A stretch of 46,009 nt of DNA from JANNYA01 sp031422315 (lineage in GTDB: Bacteria > Pseudomonadota > Gammaproteobacteria > Xanthomonadales > SZUA-5): positions 1-46,009 of the forward strand of contig JANOQN010000005.1 in NCBI GenBank assembly GCA_031422315.1. The letters are read 5' to 3'. Under the pieces are notes generated by a model. The model saw nothing but the letters and a program-made list of their open reading frames with translations, was not told where the DNA came from and did not search any database. Positions 34,107 through 45,966 of this stretch are shown one piece after another; within the stretch, counting starts at the first letter, position 1; the number at the start of each line of letters is the position of its first letter. The translations under genes and the position numbers were made by a program.

Positions 34107-34958
34107 TCACTCCTCACTCTCTAAATTAGTAAGCCGCTCAGCAGCAGCAATGCCAAGTTCAAGCGACCAAGCCATTAGCGCCTCAAAGTAATCCGCAAGC
34201 GGCGTAAGCTCGCCCGCATCGGCGTTGGCAATGGCGCTGAGGTAGCGGCTGCGATCTCGGCTTTTGATGATGATCGGCAGCAAATCCGCACGCAGCAGCA
34301 GATAGTTCAATAACAACCGCACGACCCGGCCATTGCCATCATCAAACGGGTGAATTGAAATAAAAGCGTGATGTGTGCGCGCCAAAAAATACGCCAGCGG
34401 CATGCTTGGCGCGGCAAGTTCAGCCCTGAAATCATCCATAAACTTGGCCATTGCCGCAGGCGTCGCCTCAGGTGCAGTGAACTGAAAAATCTCACCCGCC
34501 GCAGTTAACACGTGATTGGGCGCGGTTTTATAGTGCCCAGGCTCAATCCACTTGCGGGTTGGTTCACCATCAGCAGTTTGCGCAACGCGCCAAAAACCTT
34601 CTTTTAATACAATGCGATTGAGATCGCGCACATCCCCCTCTGAAAGTGGTTGTGATTCACGTGCGAGCGTGCGAACTAACTCAATGGCCACGTCATGCGC
34701 GCGCATTTCCTCATATTCGCGCATTAAGTGATCACCTCGGGTACGCCCATGTAATAACAGCAGTAGCGTTTCTCCGTAGGTCAGCGTGTTGCCTTCGATA
34801 TGGTTGGAGTTGTAATTCCACTCAATCCGAAGCCGTTGCCACAGCTGACGTTCGTGTTCGGCCGGCATGGAACTTACCCGCTGCCATTGTTGGCAGAGCG
34901 ATTGTAGGGGTTCGGGAAGTGTCGTGATCCAGGTGTTCGGATTAGCCATCACCGACAT
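34107..34958 (-). CDS. Fic-domain protein (AMP transferase type) with built-in inhibitory helix
   Basis: 283 residues. The Fic core HPFDDGNGR lies at 203-211, with the catalytic His and the metal-binding Asp. An inhibitory motif S-x-x-x-E-G-N lies at 51-57 (SNHIEGN) ahead of the core, which marks a class II Fic protein in which Glu55 blocks ATP binding until released. Fic enzymes usually transfer AMP to Tyr/Thr/Ser on target proteins; the target here is unknown. The ATG overlaps the end of the UPF0158 gene by 17 bases, so the two are co-translated. Confidence 0.9.
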   Translation of the reverse strand: MSVMANPNTWITTLPEPLQSLCQQWQRVSSMPAEHERQLWQRLRIEWNYNSNHIEGNTLTYGETLLLLLHGRTRGDHLMREYEEMRAHDVAIELVRTLARESQPLSEGDVRDLNRIVLKEGFWRVAQTADGEPTRKWIEPGHYKTAPNHVLTAAGEIFQFTAPEATPAAMAKFMDDFRAELAAPSMPLAYFLARTHHAFISIHPFDDGNGRVVRLLLNYLLLRADLLPIIIKSRDRSRYLSAIANADAGELTPLADYFEALMAWSLELGIAAAERLTNLESEE

Positions 34959-35385
34959 CCTCCACCATCACAAATCCATTTTTACTGGCCCACTTTTCGA
35001 GCGCCTTTTTGGTTTCTGCAGCTTGGTATGCGTACCAGCGATCCAGTAGCCTATTGCGCTCAAGATAGTCTTTTAACTTTGCATAGGCGCCGCGCGCCCT
35101 GAAAAACGATTCGATGGTGGATGCATGCTGCGGAAACTGCTCTGCAAATGCGAATACTAAGTTACGGCCAAGATCTAAATCGTTTTTATGCGGCATCGCG
35201 ATGTAAAGCGATCCATCATCGATATCGTCGGGTAACTCTTCTTCAGTATCGCCGAACGAGGATTGGAAAAAGAGCTCGCCGGTTTCGCGTGCTATAAATG
35301 CTTGGTTCTCAAACGGGTCGCCCAAGGACGACCAATCAAGCGCTGACTCCAGCGTGTCAAAGGTAATCGGAACTTGCTTAGGCAT
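34942..35385 (-). CDS. UPF0158 family protein
   Basis: 147 residues from ATG 35385; the longer frame from 35463 adds 26 residues of unlikely sequence. The pattern DTLESALDWSS ... ARETGELFFQ ... YIAMPHKNDLDLGRNLVFAFAEQF is typical of the UPF0158 family, whose function is unknown. It is the first gene of a compact minus-strand cluster with fic and the 64 aa protein. Confidence 0.75.
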   Translation of the reverse strand: MPKQVPITFDTLESALDWSSLGDPFENQAFIARETGELFFQSSFGDTEEELPDDIDDGSLYIAMPHKNDLDLGRNLVFAFAEQFPQHASTIESFFRARGAYAKLKDYLERNRLLDRWYAYQAAETKKALEKWASKNGFVMVEDVGDG

Positions 35386-35602
35386 GTTTTTTCGACCTAG
35401 TTGAATGAATTGGCCCCGCAACGCTATAGGCAAGACTGTTTGGAAGCAAGCCGCTGCGAGCAAGTCATAAAAAACACGCGATTTAATGCTTGACCATGCG
35501 CAGGGAGCCGCAAAATTATTCGCAGCGGAAGTTAGTTTAATCAGATTGCGTAATTGTCAATAACCTCATACCATCAGCACATACCATCACTTGGCGTAAA
35601 AA

Positions 35603-35869
35603 ATGCAAAGCCATCGCACTACTTTTAGTTTGGATGCTGTCACGGTAGGCAACATGCGCCAGCTCGCCCAAATTTGGCGCACTTCCCAGGCTGGCGTTAT
35701 CCGGCGCGCGCTTCGTGAAGCTGCAGATGCGCAGCGCCAAAGGCTAAGCCCTGCACAAGCGTTAGCGGTGTTGCGGGCTGGCGCGGTCGAATTAGATTCG
35801 GCTCAGCTTGCGCGATGGTTGGACGAAGCCAGAAGTGATCGCCATGAAGTAGACCAACATCGGTCATAG
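35603..35869 (+). CDS. vapB: VapB-like ribbon-helix-helix antitoxin
   Basis: 88 residues. The N-terminal segment RTTFSLDAVTVGNMRQLAQIWRTS fits a ribbon-helix-helix DNA-binding domain, and the polar C-terminus should cover the toxin. It ends 5 bases before the PIN toxin gene. The pair likely represses its own promoter. Confidence 0.8.
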   Translation: MQSHRTTFSLDAVTVGNMRQLAQIWRTSQAGVIRRALREAADAQRQRLSPAQALAVLRAGAVELDSAQLARWLDEARSDRHEVDQHRS

Positions 35870-35874
35870 CGCCA

Positions 35875-36267
35875 ATGCAAGCAACAAGATTGATTCATCT
35901 AGATACGAACGTGTTGATTGCGCTGCCGCTTTGGGCGCAGAACGCGCATCCGCTTGTTGAACTCATTGAAGCGAGTGCCGCTACGACTGTGAGTGCTGTC
36001 GTTTGGTACGAGTTTCTTTGCGGACCGGTAAGCGCTCAGCATCGACTGTTAGCGGCGGCGATCCTAAGCAACTCAGTAGTGCCAGTCTCGCTTGCAATTG
36101 CTGAGCGTGCAAGCGAGCTATTTAACGCCGTCGGTAGAGTGCGCCGGATGCGAACCGATGCATTAATCGCCGCCAGCGCTATTGATGCGGGTGCGGAATT
36201 CATCACGATCAATCATGCTGACTTTACGCCTTTTATCCCTTACGGCCTGCAGCTGCTAAAAGCCTAA
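35875..36267 (+). CDS. vapC: PIN-domain RNase toxin (VapC family)
   Basis: 130 residues with the PIN acidic residues in order: Asp in IHLDTNVLIAL, Glu in VVWYEFLCG, Asp in MRTDALIAA and a final Asp in NHADF. It is a predicted RNase neutralised by the VapB-like protein encoded directly upstream. All four catalytic positions are present, so it should be active. Confidence 0.87.
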   Translation: MQATRLIHLDTNVLIALPLWAQNAHPLVELIEASAATTVSAVVWYEFLCGPVSAQHRLLAAAILSNSVVPVSLAIAERASELFNAVGRVRRMRTDALIAASAIDAGAEFITINHADFTPFIPYGLQLLKA

Positions 36268-36394
36268 CGATTAGCGCCAGCACTACTACACCACCAATTG
36301 GCTCTTCACACCATTTAAGCCACACTCCGCGCCCACTCACGCCTTGCGTGGCTAATGTGCTTAAATGCGAGCAGAGAACCAAAAGAGAACCAAT
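36268..36394. other. Short gap before uvrA
   Basis: No gene, strong hairpin or clear LexA-type operator is visible; the uvrA promoter must lie here. Confidence 0.3.
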
Positions 36395-39409
<3,015 letters not shown>

Positions 39410-39592
39410 ATTAAACAATCGACCCGATATGCGTAAAGTTGTCTTTCCCCGTGAGCGGGGTGCATTGACCGAACGGTAGTAAAGGCAGGGGCCCGGTGCG
39501 TAAGTTGCGACCGCTTGGATCTGTGCGTTAGGCTCGCTGTGAGGCGAGTACCTATCGCGATTTTTGGTTAATTGTTGATCGGATTGTGGCTT
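39410..39592 (+). other. Gap with several hairpins, possible small RNA
   Basis: Between the uvrA stop and the terminator the strand can form CCCCG-tgag-CGGGG (39447-39460) and CTCGC-GCGAG (39533-39548). The stretch could be a long 3' UTR or a small RNA ending at 39620. I see no promoter strong enough to prove a separate transcript. Confidence 0.25.
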
Positions 39593-39620
39593 AAAAAACC
39601 CCGGCTTACCGGTTTTTTTT
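39593..39620. terminator. Bidirectional intrinsic terminator
   Basis: An A-run, the inverted CCGG-ctta-CCGG core and a run of eight T form a terminator usable from both sides. It separates uvrA (+) from the hydrolase gene (-). Confidence 0.8.
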
Positions 39621-39662
39621 GCTCGAATTATCGGAGTTTCATCGTTACCGAATTGCCACTAC

Positions 39663-40997
39663 TCATGTTTTTTGACCCAACAGATGTGCTTTTAACTGAG
39701 CTAAATCGAGCGCGCCATTGAGTTTGACTTGTAGCTCCGCAGTTGAATCGTTCAAATTGTTTTGCGTAAGTGCTTGCCAAGTTTGTAGCAGCTCGGCATT
39801 GTCTGGCAACACCACGAGCGTAGTTTGAGAATCTAGCGCTTGATGCAGCTGCGCAAGCTTGCCAAGCCTTACGTCAAGCTTCCCAAAGCTGTCGTCATCC
39901 AAACTGTCGGTAATCAGCGCTTCATTGTCAGACTTCCACTCCGCTAGATCAAATTCGACGTCACCATATAGCTCGCCTAAGCCTAAGCCGGGCAAGTGCA
40001 AATAAAGCTCGCCGAGTGCTAATGCGTTCGCGTCGCAGATGTGGCGGCTCATAACGGCGCTGCCTTGTGCGAGTTGCAATATACAAAGCTCACCCACCAG
40101 CGGTGTTTTGAAATGAAATGGTTGCGCGCTTAAAAGCTGCTTTGCACAGTGCACTGCAATTTCTGCATAGCGTGTACCGCCTGCTTGTAGGTCGAGCGTT
40201 TGAATGTTGTTAGGTAGGGCGTGCGCCAGCAGTGCATCGGTATAGCGCAATAAAATTGAGTTCGGCCAGCGGGTGATCCAGGTATTGACGCGCAATTTCG
40301 CGACTTGCTCGGCGCGCTCATTTTCGAAGGCTAGTCGATACGCAATATCGTAGCTCGGACTTGCCGACAGATAGGCTCTTGCGAGTTTGTGTAGCACTAA
40401 GGGCCCTGGCACCGGGCCGACAAGCTTGTGCGCATCTGAGGTTTCAAACCACGGGAAATACTCAAACAGACCGCGCGCCATATGTGCCGCCTGGGTCAGA
40501 TGTGCGCCGCTGGCAACCGGGGCAAGGCTAGGGAAGTAATTCGCTAAAATATGCTCGCGCTGCTGCGGCTCGAAATGACATGCGCCGTCGCTTATCAGCA
40601 ATGAGACGCGCTCAGGCGCACGCGTTGCAATTTCAATGGCAATTTGCGCGCCGGTTGCCGAGCCATAAATCGCCGTTTTATCGATACCAAGCTGGGTCAA
40701 CGCGGCCAAAATGGTGTCGGCAAAATCTGAAAGTAATGGCCCTGCACTTAAATCTGAAAGCGCGCTGGAGTGCCCAAAACCTGGTGTGTCAAACGCTATC
40801 ACGCAAAAATTTGCATCAGCGGCAGTCAAGGCGTGTGCCAATGGTGCCAGTGCTTTGCTCGACATCGGTGAGGCATGCAAAAGCACGATGGGCACGCCAA
40901 ACTCCGCGCCAAAGTGTCGGCCGTGCAAGGCCTGGCATTGCCCGGTTTGAACGAAAAATCGTGTGCCAAGATCTATTTGTGATGATTGATTTTTGAT
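39663..40997 (-). CDS. Alpha/beta hydrolase family protein, start codon uncertain (ATC?)
   Basis: The core is a typical alpha/beta hydrolase: VLLHASPMSS near the start (oxyanion region), DTPGFGHS, then a nucleophile elbow reading YGSATGA, with Ser in the usual position. The C-terminal half is unlike standard members and may bind a partner. The first canonical start in frame is TTG 40928, but homologous-looking sequence runs on upstream (DLGTRFFVQTGQCQAL). GGGAG at 41009-41005 is followed after 7 bases by ATC at 40997-40995, in frame, giving 444 residues. Either ATC serves as start or an original ATG was mutated. Substrate unknown. Confidence 0.75.
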   Translation of the reverse strand: MKNQSSQIDLGTRFFVQTGQCQALHGRHFGAEFGVPIVLLHASPMSSKALAPLAHALTAADANFCVIAFDTPGFGHSSALSDLSAGPLLSDFADTILAALTQLGIDKTAIYGSATGAQIAIEIATRAPERVSLLISDGACHFEPQQREHILANYFPSLAPVASGAHLTQAAHMARGLFEYFPWFETSDAHKLVGPVPGPLVLHKLARAYLSASPSYDIAYRLAFENERAEQVAKLRVNTWITRWPNSILLRYTDALLAHALPNNIQTLDLQAGGTRYAEIAVHCAKQLLSAQPFHFKTPLVGELCILQLAQGSAVMSRHICDANALALGELYLHLPGLGLGELYGDVEFDLAEWKSDNEALITDSLDDDSFGKLDVRLGKLAQLHQALDSQTTLVVLPDNAELLQTWQALTQNNLNDSTAELQVKLNGALDLAQLKAHLLGQKT

Positions 40998-41225
40998 ATT
41001 TGATCTCCCTTAAATATCGTCTAATTATCGTATATTTTTGCTTTTGCCAGAGCTAATTCGGTTTGCGATTCCACCTTCAACAATGCGTTTGTTATCGCCC
41101 CAAAGATAGAACCCTCACTCTCCCGTGACCAATCACACCAATCAAATGCCGAACTGCCTCTGCTTCACAGGGAAATTGCAAGTCACCATGCGATACTTAC
41201 GGCTAATTCACCCAGATGTCATGTC

Positions 41226-44200
41226 ATGAATGCACCACACCGCTCAGCGCTAACGCTCTCTAAAACGCTCACGCTGTTTGCACTGGCGATCAGTTCGCCG
41301 CTGAGCTTTGCGCAAGATCTACCGCACTACAATTTCGAAAATCACCCGATTCACGCGCTGGATTTAAGCCCGAACAAGCGGCTGCTCGCGATTGCCCACA
41401 CAGCGGATGCTAGAGTGCAGCTGATGGATGTCAGCAGCGGATTGCCGGTTTCCAACGGCCATGTGGTAGTCGGATACGATCCAGTGTCGGTGCGCTTTCG
41501 CAGCGATTCGCAGCTGTGGGTGGTCAATCATGTCTCTGATTCCATCAGCGTGATTGATATCGAAAGCCGCCGCGTCATCGCTACATTAGCCACCGCTGAT
41601 GAGCCGTTCGACGTGGTATTCGCTGCTGGCAAAGCGTTTGTCAGCTGCTCGCAGGCCAATATGGTGCAGGTGTTTGATATCGCTGATTTGCGCAAAGCGC
41701 CGACCAATATTGCCATTGAAGCGGAAGATCCGCGCGCCTTGGCGGTTAGCCCAGACGGGCGCTTTGTGTACGCCGCGATATTTGAATCGGGTAATGCTAG
41801 CACCGTGTTAAGCGGTGGATTATCGATGCGCGAAGCCGGTATTCCAAACGCGGTTAGCCATGTTAGCGGCCCGTATGCCGGGCAAAATCCGCCGCCCAAT
41901 CGCGGGCAAAGCTTTAGCCCGGCGATGAATGCTGGCTCGCCCGCGCCGCCCGCCGTGGGTTTGGTGGTGCGCAAAGGTGCAGATCGGCGCTGGCGAGATG
42001 ACAACAACCGCGATTGGACCGATCTAGTCAGCGGCCCGCGCGCAGCGCTATCGGGCCGCAAACCCGGCTGGGATATGCCAGATCGCGATATTGCGGTAAT
42101 CGACACCAGCAATTTAAGCGTGCGCTATGAAACCGGCCTGATGAATATCGGCATGGCTTTAGCAATTAATCCAGCGAATCAAACGCTGACTTTGATTGGC
42201 ACTGAAGCCTTTAACGAAGTGCGCTTTGAACCGAACGTCAATGGAAAATTTGTGCGCTCGCACATGGCGGTATTGCCATTAAACCGAATCGGCGCAAACG
42301 CTGCGCTGCCCGCTAAAATCGTTGATCTCAATCCGCACTTGACCTATCAAACTTCGCAAATCCCGGAAGCGCAGCGCAAGGCTGCCAGCGGCGATCCGCG
42401 CAGCATTGTGTGGCAGCAAGATGGCCAGCGCGGTTTTGTGGTCGGCATGGGCTCGAACAACTTAATCGTGATTGATGAGAATGCCAAACGCCTGAGCACA
42501 TTGCCGGTCGGCGAAGGCCCGGCCGGATTGGCGCTCGATGAAAGCCGAAATCGTTTGTACGTGTGGAATCATTTTTCCGTCACGCTATCGGTAGTCGACA
42601 CGCTGCAAATGCGCGAGTTGGATCGCAAGCTGGTGTTTAATCCGCTACCGCGCGGCATTCGTGCAGGCAGGCAATATTTATACGATAGCCACAAAACCTC
42701 CGGCCTGGGCCACGTAGCGTGCGCGTCCTGCCATGTGGACGCACGTATGGATAAACTCGCCTGGGATTTGGGCGATCCAAGCCAGCTGCCGGCTAAGTTT
42801 GATCAGGTCTGCGCGACTTCCGTTATCCGCGCCTGTGAAGATTTCCACGGCATGAAAGGCCCGATGACCACGCAAACCATGCAAGATATTATTGGGCATG
42901 AGCCGCACCATTGGCGCGGTGATCGCACCGGAATTCGCGCGTTTAATCCAGCGTACGAAGGCCTGCTGGGCGATGATGAATTGCTAGAAGAAGCCGACAT
43001 GCAGCAGCTAACGAGCTTCCTAACCAGTATTCGATTTCCACCGAATCCGTTTCGCAATTTAGATAATTCCCTACCTGAAAATTTGCCGCTGCCCGGCCAA
43101 TACACCAGCGGAAGATTTGCCATGCCGGGCATTGCATTGCCTGCGGGCAACGCCAAACGCGGCGTGGATTTGTACACCAAAGACTTACTTGACTCGCCGT
43201 TTCAATGCTCCAGCTGCCACACGCTGCCGACCGGCATGGGCGTGAACGGCGCGGTGTTTTTAGGCCAGCTCGGCGTTCCAGTCGGCATGCGCGGTATTTC
43301 GCCAACGGTGCACGGGGAAAATCACTTAGGTATCGTCAGCACCGATGGCTCGACCAATGTGTCAATCAAAACCCCGCATCTGCGCAATATGCACGAGAAA
43401 GTCGGCATGGAATTTAGCCAAATCAGCAACGCTGCAGGCTTTGGATTTTTGCACGATGGTTCAGTCGACTCACTTGCTAAATTCCTATCGGCGAACGTGT
43501 TTTCACCCAGATCCGATCAAGATGTCGCCGATTTAGTCGCGCTCATGATGGCGTTTTCAGGCTCCGATTTTGGCACCGCTCAGCCGCCCACCAGCGCGCC
43601 CGTGCCGCTATCAAAGGATGCGCACGCCGCTGTCGGTCAACAAGTTGAAGTAACGAGCGGCACGCTTTCCGCTCGCGCGCAAACGCTGCTTGGCATTGCA
43701 AATGCCGGCAAGATTGATCTAGTCGCCCACAGCAGTGCGGACAGCTTTGTTTACCAGCGTGCCAGTCAAGACTTTAAGCCCTCAGCCGCAGGCGCTGCGG
43801 TTAGCGTACAGGCGCTTGCTGCACGCGCCAGCGCTAGCGCACCGCAAATCTGGATGGCCATGCCGCTAGGCTTGGGCGCGCGCTTTGGATTGGACCGTGA
43901 TGGCGATGGCGTTAGCGATCAAATCGAGCTAGAGCAGGGCTCCAATCCCGCCGAATCGGATTCTAAAACTTTGCGCGCTCGCCCTGGCATGTACTACAAC
44001 CCGGCCCGCAGCGGGCACGGGTTTGATTTGCAGTACTCAGGCGAGTTCCTATTCATCACCTGGTTCACCTATTTAGACGATGGTTCGCCGGTGTGGTATC
44101 AAGCCTCCGCCAAATTAGTGCCCGGCACGCTTTGGCAAGCGCCACTGAATCAATTCAAGTGGGACGCCGCATTAAAACGCGCGGTACCCACGCCAGTAGG

Positions 44201-44693
44201 CACCGCCAGCGTCGCGCCTAGCAGCGGAAAAAAGCTGCGATTCGACTGGGTTTTGGCTAGCAAATCAGGCTCAGAGCCCATGCAAGTATTGCTGGATGGC
44301 TCAGCCCCAAACCCGAATCTAACCGGCGCGTTTTACAACCCGGCGGAATCAGGCTGGGGCATCACCGTGGAAAGCGACGGCGCAACGCGAATTGCAGTCG
44401 CGTTTTTCTACGATGGCAACGGCAATCCACGCTGGAATTTGGGCCAAGGCAATAACGCAGCCCGCGAGCTGAATTTGCCGATGCTGAGCTATCGAGGTTT
44501 CTGCCCGAGCTGCGCCGCGATTGCCACCACCAACAGCGCAGGCGGCAGTTTGCAGATGTCAGTTGCGGCAGACAACACCTTGTCAGTAGCGGCTGATCTT
44601 CGTGATCCTGCCACGCCAAATGCGCCATGGCAAAAGGCAATGGCGGCTTTTCAGCCGCTATCGAGCGCTGAGGTTAGGCCTGAGGATCAGTGA
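41226..44693 (+). CDS. Secreted beta-propeller di-heme cytochrome c with repeated C-terminal domain
   Basis: 1155 residues. The signal peptide is cut near LSFAQD. Residues ~35-480 are YVTN/YncE-type propeller repeats (AVSPDGRFVYAAI, LALDESRNRLYVWN). Two c-type heme sites follow, CASCH (499-503) and CSSCH (661-665), in a di-heme region like MauG/cytochrome c peroxidases. A calcium-like loop DRDGDGVSDQIE lies near 900. The end has two copies of a G-x-YYNPARSGHGF / GAFYNPAESGWGI domain with W-F-x-Y strands. It should be periplasmic or extracellular and redox active; the substrate is unknown. The gene stands alone, divergent from the hydrolase. The ~230-base gap between them has a TATCGT direct repeat near 41016-41031. 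Confidence 0.85.
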   Translation: MNAPHRSALTLSKTLTLFALAISSPLSFAQDLPHYNFENHPIHALDLSPNKRLLAIAHTADARVQLMDVSSGLPVSNGHVVVGYDPVSVRFRSDSQLWVVNHVSDSISVIDIESRRVIATLATADEPFDVVFAAGKAFVSCSQANMVQVFDIADLRKAPTNIAIEAEDPRALAVSPDGRFVYAAIFESGNASTVLSGGLSMREAGIPNAVSHVSGPYAGQNPPPNRGQSFSPAMNAGSPAPPAVGLVVRKGADRRWRDDNNRDWTDLVSGPRAALSGRKPGWDMPDRDIAVIDTSNLSVRYETGLMNIGMALAINPANQTLTLIGTEAFNEVRFEPNVNGKFVRSHMAVLPLNRIGANAALPAKIVDLNPHLTYQTSQIPEAQRKAASGDPRSIVWQQDGQRGFVVGMGSNNLIVIDENAKRLSTLPVGEGPAGLALDESRNRLYVWNHFSVTLSVVDTLQMRELDRKLVFNPLPRGIRAGRQYLYDSHKTSGLGHVACASCHVDARMDKLAWDLGDPSQLPAKFDQVCATSVIRACEDFHGMKGPMTTQTMQDIIGHEPHHWRGDRTGIRAFNPAYEGLLGDDELLEEADMQQLTSFLTSIRFPPNPFRNLDNSLPENLPLPGQYTSGRFAMPGIALPAGNAKRGVDLYTKDLLDSPFQCSSCHTLPTGMGVNGAVFLGQLGVPVGMRGISPTVHGENHLGIVSTDGSTNVSIKTPHLRNMHEKVGMEFSQISNAAGFGFLHDGSVDSLAKFLSANVFSPRSDQDVADLVALMMAFSGSDFGTAQPPTSAPVPLSKDAHAAVGQQVEVTSGTLSARAQTLLGIANAGKIDLVAHSSADSFVYQRASQDFKPSAAGAAVSVQALAARASASAPQIWMAMPLGLGARFGLDRDGDGVSDQIELEQGSNPAESDSKTLRARPGMYYNPARSGHGFDLQYSGEFLFITWFTYLDDGSPVWYQASAKLVPGTLWQAPLNQFKWDAALKRAVPTPVGTASVAPSSGKKLRFDWVLASKSGSEPMQVLLDGSAPNPNLTGAFYNPAESGWGITVESDGATRIAVAFFYDGNGNPRWNLGQGNNAARELNLPMLSYRGFCPSCAAIATTNSAGGSLQMSVAADNTLSVAADLRDPATPNAPWQKAMAAFQPLSSAEVRPEDQ

Positions 44694-44757
44694 GGTAAAA
44701 GTACGATGCCCGCTACAATCAGCAATGCCATTAACTTAAGCTTTAGGTGCCGCTGGG

Positions 44758-44967
44758 CTAGCGAAATGCAAATGGTTCAAGACGTTCTGGATGTGCAAAG
44801 AACATCAAGGCCACCACAAACGGCTCCTTCTCCACGCCCGCTGATTCGAATGGCACCGCGATCTCGGCGCGGGGAAAAGGCGGGGATGAGGGGTCGCGAA
44901 CACTGCGTAAACTTCCGAAACTGTGGCTAAGTTCGGGGAAATTTAACGGCAGGGGGATTTGCTGCAT
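44758..44967 (-). CDS. Small uncertain ORF, 69 aa
   Basis: ATG 44967 is preceded by GAGGAG at good spacing, the main argument for it. The product (MQQIPLPLNFPELSH...) has no clear domain; the start faintly recalls DnaA-regulator Hda N-termini, and the rest does not. Its 3' half covers one copy of the 22-base repeat. It may be a decayed gene. Apart from this frame the 44694-45052 gap shows nothing. Confidence 0.3.
   Translation of the reverse strand: MQQIPLPLNFPELSHSFGSLRSVRDPSSPPFPRAEIAVPFESAGVEKEPFVVALMFFAHPERLEPFAFR
44819..44840. repeat. 22-base repeat, copy 1
   Basis: Matches 45817-45838 with one mismatch. The two copies bracket the Phd/VapC pair. Confidence 0.55.
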
Positions 44968-45052
44968 GAGAGCTCCTCAATGAGCGAATTAAATGGCGGC
45001 TGCGGTATCTAAACCGCTAGAATGAGCCTCTTTTTACTTATTGAGGCCACAT

Positions 45053-45364
45053 ATGAGCATCATCCCGGCTTACCCCACCATGGGCATCCGCGAATTCAAA
45101 GCGAACTTGTCCGCTGTATTAAAGCGTGTGCAGAAAGGTGAACGCATCACGTTGACTAATCATGGTGAGTTGATTGTGGATTTGTCCCCACCCGCTGAAA
45201 AACCGGTTGATGAACTAACTTGGGAAGAGGCGAAAGTGAAGCTGGATAAGCTATTCGGGCCAAGGAAAAAACTAGACCTGAGTAAATTTAAGCCTGCGGA
45301 TATTCCATTCACCGGGCCATCGCTCAGCGACATATTGCTGGAAGATCGGGGTGAACGGTTTTGA
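45053..45364 (+). CDS. Phd/YefM-type antitoxin
   Basis: ATG 45053 is preferred over TTG 45041. The protein has the Phd/YefM pattern TMGIREFKANLSAVLKRVQKGERITLTNHGELIVDL, followed by an acidic and proline-containing C-terminus that should bind the toxin. The stop overlaps the toxin's TTG (TTGA), so translation is coupled. Confidence 0.85.
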   Translation: MSIIPAYPTMGIREFKANLSAVLKRVQKGERITLTNHGELIVDLSPPAEKPVDELTWEEAKVKLDKLFGPRKKLDLSKFKPADIPFTGPSLSDILLEDRGERF

Positions 45365-45795
45365 TCGCGTATGTTGAGTCTTCTGCGCTGGCGAGGCTGG
45401 CACTGCGTCAAAGTGGCTTTGCGCAGCTGCGAAAAAGTTTGAACCGCATGGAACAGCAGGTTTGCCATGTGATTGGCTATGTTGAATTGCGAAGCGCAGC
45501 AACGCGCATGATCAAGCGTGATCGCATGATCGAATCGCACAGTGCTGAGCTGCTTAGAAGCACAGAGGAATTGTGGGCCGCAACCACGACTCAACCGATC
45601 GACGACGCCCAAATTCGCCGCGCAGCAGGATTGTGCGAGCTCTACCAACTGCGCGCCTACGATGCGCTTCACCTCGCCGCCGCCGAGTCACTCATGCGCG
45701 TTGTAGGCTCTAAAAACATACGCTGGTTTGGCTTTGATGAGGGGCAAAACAAGGCGGCGGTTGCGATTGGATTGAGGGATGGGATGGTGGAGTGA
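45361..45795 (+). CDS. PIN-domain toxin with Glu in place of the first catalytic Asp
   Basis: 144 residues from TTG 45361. The start reads MIAYVESSALARL: relatives have Asp at position 6 (YVDSSAL), here Glu. The later acidic residues are present (GYVELRSA, RAYDALHLAAAE, FGFDEGQN). The exchange keeps the charge but lengthens the side chain at a metal ligand, so activity may be altered. The partner antitoxin is directly upstream. Confidence 0.82.
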   Translation: MIAYVESSALARLALRQSGFAQLRKSLNRMEQQVCHVIGYVELRSAATRMIKRDRMIESHSAELLRSTEELWAATTTQPIDDAQIRRAAGLCELYQLRAYDALHLAAAESLMRVVGSKNIRWFGFDEGQNKAAVAIGLRDGMVE

Positions 45796-45816
45796 GGTGA
45801 GGTGAGGCGCAAATCG

Positions 45817-45838
45817 AACGGCTCCCTCTCCACGCCCG
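45817..45838. repeat. 22-base repeat, copy 2
   Basis: One mismatch to 44819-44840. It lies just after the toxin gene. Confidence 0.55.
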
Positions 45839-45929
45839 AAAATAATAATAAAATCATAATGTTAGTGCGGGGAGAGCAATGGTTATTTTCAAGATGGCAA
45901 AAACCGATCTCATTGCCTTCATGGCTACC

Positions 45930-45966
45930 ATTGACGCGGCCCTCGCGGGGGCCTTTTTGCGTCAAT
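45930..45966 (+). terminator. Intrinsic terminator with nested outer stem
   Basis: Inner stem GGCCC (45938-45942) / GGGCC (45949-45953) is followed by TTTTT. Outer arms ATTGACGC (45930-45937) and GCGTCAAT (45959-45966) also pair. It ends the toxin-antitoxin transcript or belongs to a gene beyond the window. Confidence 0.7.
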
